DNA of 8,010 nt from positions 1-8,010 of the forward strand of contig CALMGO010000234.1 in assembly GCA_937863625.1 (NCBI GenBank). Reading direction: 5' to 3'. A program made the translations under genes and the position numbers. A model generated the notes under the pieces. That model was not told the DNA's origin. It worked only from the letters and a program-made list of their open reading frames with translations, and did no database searches. Shown piece after piece: positions 5,547 through 8,010 of this stretch (position 1 is the first letter of the stretch; each line of letters starts with the position of its first letter). Origin of the DNA: an uncultured bacterium (lineage in GTDB: Bacteria > Planctomycetota > DG-23 > SLPQ01).

Positions 5547-5840
5547 ATGCTGCACGAGCCCGCAGCCGAGAAGTACAAAGATCATGCTGTTGACTACAAG
5601 ACGCGTCTTGGCGTCTGGATGTTCCTCCTGTACGCCATCATCTACGCCGGCTTCGTCGCCATCAACGTCATAAAACCGCTTCTTATGGAAAAGATCGTCC
5701 TCTTCGGACTTAACCTCGCGGTCGTATACGGCATGGGGCTGATCGTATTCGCCCTTGTCCTTGCCATCATTTACAACAGGGCCTGCGGCAAACGCGAGGC
5801 CGCCATGCACGAACTCCACGGAACGAAGGAGGCCGAATAA
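5547..5840 (+). CDS. DUF485 family small membrane protein, symporter partner
   Basis: A 97-aa inner-membrane protein with two transmembrane helices, about residues 24-44 (MFLLYAIIYAGFVAINVI) and 57-80 (LNLAVVYGMGLIVFALVLAI). Charged ends surround them, and the YNRACGKRE that follows the second helix suggests a cytoplasmic C-terminus. Length, two-helix layout and the short P-x-L-M segment between helices match DUF485 (YjcH-like) proteins. These are encoded immediately upstream of ActP-type acetate symporters in many bacteria, and a role as accessory subunit is inferred rather than proven. Its TAA overlaps the ATG of the next gene by one base (TAATG), so the two are translationally coupled. I considered the other small symporter subunit, DUF4212, but the sequence fits DUF485 better. 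Confidence 0.88.
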   Translation: MLHEPAAEKYKDHAVDYKTRLGVWMFLLYAIIYAGFVAINVIKPLLMEKIVLFGLNLAVVYGMGLIVFALVLAIIYNRACGKREAAMHELHGTKEAE

Positions 5841-7783
5841 TGCAGACGATGCCGGTCATACTCTTCGTCCTCTTTGTGGCAATTGTACTAATCCTTTCCT
5901 TCTACTTCGCGAAAAAGACAAAATCCGCGAGCGGGTATTTCGCTGCGGGCGGCAAGATTCACTGGTCCGTAAACGGCATCGCCTTCGCGGGAGACTACCT
6001 GTCGGCCGCCAGTTTCCTCGGCATATGCGGGCTTATCGCCACCGTGGGCTACGACGGTTTTCTCTATTCGATCGGGTACCTCGCAGGCTGGATCGTCGCG
6101 CTTTTCGTCGTGGCAGAGCCGATCAAGAGATTCGGGAAATACACATTTACAGATGCGCTCGATTCGACCTTTAACTCCAAGGGCATCCAGCTCGCGGCAG
6201 CCATCAGCACTCTTATCGTGTCGATTTTCTATCTCATTCCTCAGATGGTCGGAGCTGGAGTGCTCGTGACGCCGCTTCTCGGGCTTCCGCACGCGGTCGG
6301 CGTCATCATGGTGGGCGCCATCGTCATTACGATCGTGGCCACGGCGGGCATGACCTCGACGACATACGTACAGTTTCTAAAAGGCGGGATGCTTATTCTC
6401 TTTTCGCTGATACTTGTAGTCGTTCTGCTCATGCGCGGCTTCACCACCACCCCCGATCAGGGCGGCAAGGTGCCCTTTCACGAGTATGAGACGATTACCG
6501 CTTCACAAGTCGACGGCACAATCGTCCCCAACGACCCGCGCTACACACTCGCCGGGCAGATAAGCATCCGCGATACAAACGGCGACGTGGTCGCTTCATA
6601 CATGAAACTCTCAGGCGAAGACAAGCTCACCTGGTGGAAGATGGGGGCCGCCGCAGATGACGGAACCGTCGAACTGCACCAGATGGCCTCCGAGACGCTG
6701 CGCGCCGACGGATCGCGCCACATAAACGGCGTGCTCGCAGAAAGCGGGCAGCAGCTCCAGGTCGGGAATCTCACAGCCATCGACGGCAAGACCGGCGCCG
6801 AAGCTGTCACAGGCGCAGTAGGGCCTTTCAAGTTCCTATCGCTTCTTGGAAGCCCGGGCACCATCGTGCGACGGTGGAAGAAGGACGCCTCCTTTACGGA
6901 CGGCGGGTATACGGTCAGCGTTTTTGCTCCGGTCCTCACCCCCGGCGACAAGATCATGCGGCCGGGCCTTAAATACAAGGTCGAGGGCACGTTACTCGAC
7001 CGCCTCGATTTTGTCTCGCTTATGCTTGCACTTTTCTGCGGCACAGCCGCGCTTCCGCACATTCTCATCCGCTACTACACGGTGCCAAGCGCCGCGGCCG
7101 CGAGAAAATCGACGATAGTCGCCATCGCCGCCATCGGCTTTTTCTATGTCCTCACGCTTTACATGGGGCTCGGGGCGATGATAAGCGGGGTGATAGACCC
7201 GGCCGATAATAACATGTCTGCGCCGCTGCTGGCGCGCTCGTTCGGGTCGTTCCTCTTTTCGGTCATATCCGCCATCGCCTTCGCCACGGTCCTCGGGACG
7301 GTGAGCGGGCTTATCGTTGCGGCATCCGGCGCCGTCGCGCACGACGTTCTTGACCGTTTTTACGACCTCCAGCTCAACGAGCGCCAGAAGGTTATCATCG
7401 GGAAGGCGGCGGCCTTTACGGTCGGGCTCATCGCCATCATCCTCGGCATCGTCTTTAAGGGGATGAACGTCTCGTTTCTCGTCGGCTGGGCTTTTGCGGT
7501 CGCCGCCTCGGCAAACCTGCCGGCCATCGTGATGCTCCTCTTCTGGAAAAAGACGACCGCCAAGGGCATCGTGGCGTCCATCATCGTCGGCATCGTAGCG
7601 GCAGTCGGCATCATCCTGCTTTCGCCGGATATGTTCAAGCAGTACGGCCTCAATCCGGCATCGGCACCGATACCGTTCAGCAACCCCGGCATCATCTCGA
7701 TACCGCTCAGTTTCATTACCCTTGTAGTGGTATCGCTACTAACGCAGAAAGGCAAGAAAACGGTCAGTCCGCCTGCTGCATGA
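5840..7783 (+). CDS. actP: Sodium:solute symporter, ActP-like acetate permease with long loop
   Basis: A 647-aa polytopic inner-membrane transporter of the sodium:solute symporter family, predicted to take up acetate or a related short carboxylate with a cation. The N-terminal helix (about 5-23), SGYFAAGGKIHW (31-42) and GDYLSAASFLGICGL (51-65) are typical of the ActP branch, as is GTAALPHILIRYYTV (401-415) and the run of helices to about 633. The upstream DUF485 gene supports the assignment. The odd feature is the stretch between helices at about 200-388: some 190 mostly hydrophilic residues with several Trp, where E. coli ActP (549 aa, from memory) has only about 50. The C-terminus is shorter than in E. 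coli. AAGGAGG lies 7 nt before the ATG. Exact substrate is inferred; propionate, pyruvate or other carboxylates remain possible. No acetyl-CoA synthetase gene is present in the window. Confidence 0.9.
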   Translation: MQTMPVILFVLFVAIVLILSFYFAKKTKSASGYFAAGGKIHWSVNGIAFAGDYLSAASFLGICGLIATVGYDGFLYSIGYLAGWIVALFVVAEPIKRFGKYTFTDALDSTFNSKGIQLAAAISTLIVSIFYLIPQMVGAGVLVTPLLGLPHAVGVIMVGAIVITIVATAGMTSTTYVQFLKGGMLILFSLILVVVLLMRGFTTTPDQGGKVPFHEYETITASQVDGTIVPNDPRYTLAGQISIRDTNGDVVASYMKLSGEDKLTWWKMGAAADDGTVELHQMASETLRADGSRHINGVLAESGQQLQVGNLTAIDGKTGAEAVTGAVGPFKFLSLLGSPGTIVRRWKKDASFTDGGYTVSVFAPVLTPGDKIMRPGLKYKVEGTLLDRLDFVSLMLALFCGTAALPHILIRYYTVPSAAAARKSTIVAIAAIGFFYVLTLYMGLGAMISGVIDPADNNMSAPLLARSFGSFLFSVISAIAFATVLGTVSGLIVAASGAVAHDVLDRFYDLQLNERQKVIIGKAAAFTVGLIAIILGIVFKGMNVSFLVGWAFAVAASANLPAIVMLLFWKKTTAKGIVASIIVGIVAAVGIILLSPDMFKQYGLNPASAPIPFSNPGIISIPLSFITLVVVSLLTQKGKKTVSPPAA

Positions 7784-7794
7784 GGCGTCTTTGA

Positions 7795-7815
7795 ACATGC
7801 CCCTTGTGGGCATGT
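7795..7815 (+). repeat. Hairpin directly after the symporter gene
   Basis: ACATGCCC (7795-7802) pairs perfectly with GGGCATGT (7808-7815) around a 5-nt loop. There is no T tract, so it is not itself a terminator; it may stabilise the mRNA 3' end or assist the terminator 14 bp downstream. Confidence 0.5.
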
Positions 7816-7828
7816 GTCCCAAAGCAAG

Positions 7829-7861
7829 AAGCCCTTCGGTTCACCCGAAGGGCTTTTTTTT
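7829..7861 (+). terminator. Rho-independent terminator of the symporter operon
   Basis: An 11-bp stem, AAGCCCTTCGG (7829-7839) with CCGAAGGGCTT (7845-7855), has a 5-nt loop and runs into eight consecutive T residues (7854-7861). The A residues before the stem may let it act in the other direction too, but much more weakly. Confidence 0.93.
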
Positions 7862-7961
7862 GACCGGTCGCACCACGGTCGTCGTCATGTCTTGTGCGGC
7901 GCCGGCGCGCGGGGGTGGGATTTTTCTGGCGCGCAGGCGGTTCATTCGTAACATTCCCTCT

Positions 7962-8010
7962 CGGCTGTCGGAAAAAGCCGTATTGCGCTCTTTGAAAGGG
8001 AAATGCAATG
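7962..8010 (+). promoter_or_regulatory. Possible leader of a downstream unit with boxA-like motif
   Basis: A 5-bp hairpin, CGGCT (7962-7966) with AGCCG (7976-7980), is followed by GCTCTTTGAAA (7987-7997). This resembles the boxA antitermination motif (E. coli TGCTCTTTAACA) that precedes bacterial 16S rRNA genes. Alternatively AAAGGG at 7995-8000 is a weak ribosome binding site for the ATG at 8008. The window ends before this can be resolved. The preceding 100 bp (7862-7961) shows no gene and no convincing promoter. Confidence 0.25.

Overview
The window looks like chromosomal DNA from a GC-rich Gram-negative bacterium. The evidence is a lipoprotein signal peptide, an inner-membrane hybrid kinase with a periplasmic sensor domain, a c-di-GMP enzyme, strong AGGAGG-type ribosome binding sites and T-tailed intrinsic terminators. 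I cannot place it taxonomically with confidence. A deltaproteobacterial (Desulfobacterota-like) or related lineage is only a guess. I see no mobile element, CRISPR array or tRNA.

Layout: (1) 1-713 (+): 3' part of a divergent SGNH/GDSL-type hydrolase gene cut by the left edge, followed by a strong terminator at 735-770. (2) 771-1067: an AT-rich promoter and a long, foldable 5' leader. (3) 1068-4684 (+): a two-gene signalling operon, a CHASE4-type membrane hybrid histidine kinase with two receiver domains and a REC-GGDEF diguanylate cyclase whose start overlaps the kinase stop. (4) 4690-5112 (-): a small orphan lipoprotein gene convergent with the cyclase, separated by only 5 bp. (5) 5113-5546: a regulatory region holding two sites close to the CRP consensus; one is centred about 41-42 bp upstream of the inferred transcription start. 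(6) 5547-7783 (+): a DUF485 small membrane protein and an ActP-like sodium/acetate symporter, translationally overlapped, with an unusually long soluble loop in the symporter. (7) 7784-8010: tandem hairpins including a strong terminator, then about 150 bp leading to a possible new transcription unit, with a boxA-like motif, at the right edge.

Functionally the window has two themes. One is sensing of a periplasmic signal and conversion to c-di-GMP: the kinase should phosphorylate the cyclase receiver, directly or through an HPt protein encoded elsewhere. The other is uptake of acetate or a similar short carboxylate, apparently under CRP-family control, as is known for the acs-yjcH-actP operon of enterobacteria. 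Nothing in the sequence proves that the two themes are connected. I did not find a clearly novel multi-gene system. The best leads are the paired CRP-like sites, the folded leader of the kinase operon, the symporter loop insertion and the hydrolase with altered active-site blocks.
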